This document shows positions 62,667 to 64,000 of a stretch of DNA of 64,000 bases, piece by piece; the stretch's first letter is position 1, and each line of letters begins with the position of its first letter. The position numbers and the translations under genes were made by a program. This stretch comes from Saccharopolyspora phatthalungensis. Its GTDB lineage: Bacteria > Actinomycetota > Actinomycetes > Mycobacteriales > Pseudonocardiaceae. Under the pieces are notes generated by a model. That model saw nothing but the letters and a program-made list of their open reading frames with translations, did not search any database and was not told where the DNA came from. Where the stretch lies: NCBI RefSeq assembly GCF_014203395.1, contig NZ_JACHIW010000001.1, positions 5,625,501 through 5,689,500 of the forward strand, read 5' to 3'.

Positions 62667-63980
62667 ATGGCGCTTGACGTCGAACGTTCCGAAGTTCCGC
62701 ACACCCTCGATGAACCGGCGCCCAGGACGTTGGGCGTGCTCGACCAGGGTGCGTTCTGGGGCAATCTCGGCGTGAGCCTGCTCGGTTTCAGCGGCGCGCT
62801 GGCAGTGCTCGCACCGAGCGGCGTGCCGCAGCTTTCCTTCCTCGCCGCCGTCACGGCGTGCGTGGTCGGCACGGTGCTGGGCAGCATCATGGTCGGCATC
62901 GCGGCGATTCCCGGTGCGCGCACCGGCGCGCCATCGATGATGTTGCTGCGCGGGCTTTTCGGCACCAAGTTGTCGTACCTGCCGACCGTGCTGAACATCC
63001 TGCAACTGGTCGGCTGGGGGACCTTCGAGCTGCTGGTGATCGCGCAGGGCGCGGAGGCGCTGTTCGGCGGCGGCCCGCAATGGTTGTACGTGCTGGTGGC
63101 CGGGGTGCTGACCACCGCGCTCACGTTGCGCCCACTCGGTGCCCTGCGCCTGCTGCGTCGTTACGTCAGCATCGCCGTGGCGATCGCGATGGTGTACTTC
63201 TTCGTCCAGTTGCTGCGTCACCCGCTGCCGGACATGAACACCGGCTCCTGGCAGGGGTTCTGGCCCGGCGCGGACGCCGCGCTGGCGGTCGCGGTGTCCT
63301 GGATCCCGGTCGCCTCGGACTACTCCCGGCACTCGAAGTCCGCGGCGGGCGCCTTCACCGCCGCGACGCTGGGTTATTCGGTCACCCAGATCGCTTGCTA
63401 CCTGCTGGGCTTGCTCGGGTTGGCGATGGTCGGCGGTGATGCGGACAAGGCGTTCGATCCGCTGCTGGCGGTGCCGCTCGGGGTGATCTTCTTCGGGATC
63501 CTGGTGCTGCGCGAGGTCGACCAGTCCTTCGCCGACATCTACTCGACCGCGGTGTCGATCCAGAACCTGCGGCCCAGCACGGACCGCCGGCTACTGAGCC
63601 TGGGCGTCGGCGCGATGACGACGCTGTTGGCGCTGACGCTGGACATCTCCCAGTTCTCAAACTTCCTGCTGCTGATCGGATCGGTGTTCGTGCCGATGTT
63701 CGGCGTGCTGGCGGTCGACTACTTCGCGCATGGCCGCCGCCGGACCTGGGACCTGTCGCAGCGCGCACCGTCTCGCTGGGGAATGCTGGTGGCCTGGCTG
63801 CTCGGCTTCGCGGTGTTCCAACTGATCAACCCCGGCGAGCTCGGCTGGTGGTCGAAGCTCTGGACCGATGTGCAGGCCGTGCTGGGCTTCACCCCGCCGA
63901 CCTGGATGAGCGCCTCCATCGCGTCCTTCCTCACCGCCGCCCTGGCGGCCGGGGTCATCGGTGCTTTCCGCCGCCGCTGA
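62667..63980 (+). CDS. cytX: CytX-like permease (hydroxymethylpyrimidine/thiamine precursor)
   Basis: A 437-residue membrane protein of the NCS1 purine/cytosine permease family with about 12 hydrophobic segments. FWGNLGVSLLGFSGALAVLA, VVGTVLGSIMVGIAAIPGAR and GLFGTKLSYLPTVLNILQLV are typical N-terminal segments, and VSWIPVASDYSRHSKSA is the family loop. A TPP riboswitch directly upstream indicates uptake of a thiamine precursor such as HMP, as assigned to CytX. ATG 62667 lies seven bases after the GGGAG of the riboswitch. Confidence 0.93.
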   Translation: MALDVERSEVPHTLDEPAPRTLGVLDQGAFWGNLGVSLLGFSGALAVLAPSGVPQLSFLAAVTACVVGTVLGSIMVGIAAIPGARTGAPSMMLLRGLFGTKLSYLPTVLNILQLVGWGTFELLVIAQGAEALFGGGPQWLYVLVAGVLTTALTLRPLGALRLLRRYVSIAVAIAMVYFFVQLLRHPLPDMNTGSWQGFWPGADAALAVAVSWIPVASDYSRHSKSAAGAFTAATLGYSVTQIACYLLGLLGLAMVGGDADKAFDPLLAVPLGVIFFGILVLREVDQSFADIYSTAVSIQNLRPSTDRRLLSLGVGAMTTLLALTLDISQFSNFLLLIGSVFVPMFGVLAVDYFAHGRRRTWDLSQRAPSRWGMLVAWLLGFAVFQLINPGELGWWSKLWTDVQAVLGFTPPTWMSASIASFLTAALAAGVIGAFRRR

Positions 63981-64000
63981 TCCGTTCGGCTCGACGGACT

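Overview
The window is about 64 kb of very GC-rich DNA with strong third-position GC bias, frequent GTG starts, ATGA/GTGA gene overlaps and typical actinobacterial families (acyl-CoA carboxylase with an epsilon subunit, DUF397 and DUF5753 proteins, DUF3040, DUF5709, split LigD, WXG100-type toxin). It reads as the chromosome of a filamentous actinomycete, most likely in the Pseudonocardiaceae (Saccharopolyspora-like). The genus is inferred from gene content, not from a marker gene.

Layout, left part (1-31 kb): the end of recQ; a quinone oxidoreductase with a decayed tandem copy; a flavin-dependent (LLM) oxidoreductase; a glutamine-synthetase-like enzyme; a double TetR regulator; and an acyl-CoA carboxylase cluster (beta, epsilon, alpha). 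Then comes an accessory stretch: a three-gene module (DUF397 protein, HTH-DUF5753 regulator and a divergent six-cysteine protein), next to a WXG100-EndoU toxin with a MafI-like immunity gene. Housekeeping and metabolic genes follow: TetR, amidohydrolase, MBL hydrolase, DUF3040, transketolase, ATP-binding protein, class-III aminotransferase, a frameshifted Acg-type nitroreductase, FMN reductase and a polar amino-acid ABC transporter.

Middle part (29-51 kb): a second copy of the three-gene module sits against a broken dctA fragment and carries a partial tandem duplication that reaches into a TetR gene. The TetR/MFS pair has two clear palindromic operators. An IS701-like element (34128-35532, CTAG target duplication) lies just upstream of a second LLM oxidoreductase. 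A long minus-strand operon (45294 to 36841) combines two MaoC-like proteins, an MHS transporter, a TPP enzyme, a CaiB CoA-transferase, a GntR regulator and an FGGY kinase. It looks like an uncharacterised acid/CoA catabolic pathway. Upstream of it is a branched-chain 2-oxoacid dehydrogenase operon with a divergent Lrp regulator. An IS1182-like element sits exactly at the Lrp stop codon, and its transposase contains 17 tandem GAAGCC repeats.

Right part (51-64 kb): a frameshifted small secreted peptide, exonuclease III, and a GntR regulator with an MHS transporter and a dihydrodipicolinate-synthase-like aldolase that appear to form one regulon. Next are separate LigD phosphoesterase and polymerase genes, a DUF5709 protein and a three-subunit molybdenum aldehyde oxidoreductase (PaoABC-like). 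Last come a VOC protein with a MerR-type promoter and a TPP riboswitch controlling a CytX-like permease. No rRNA, tRNA or CRISPR array was seen.

The candidates for undescribed biology are the duplicated Cys-protein/HTH-DUF5753/DUF397 module, the EndoU toxin with an extended MafI-like immunity protein, and the seven-gene CoA/TPP/kinase operon.
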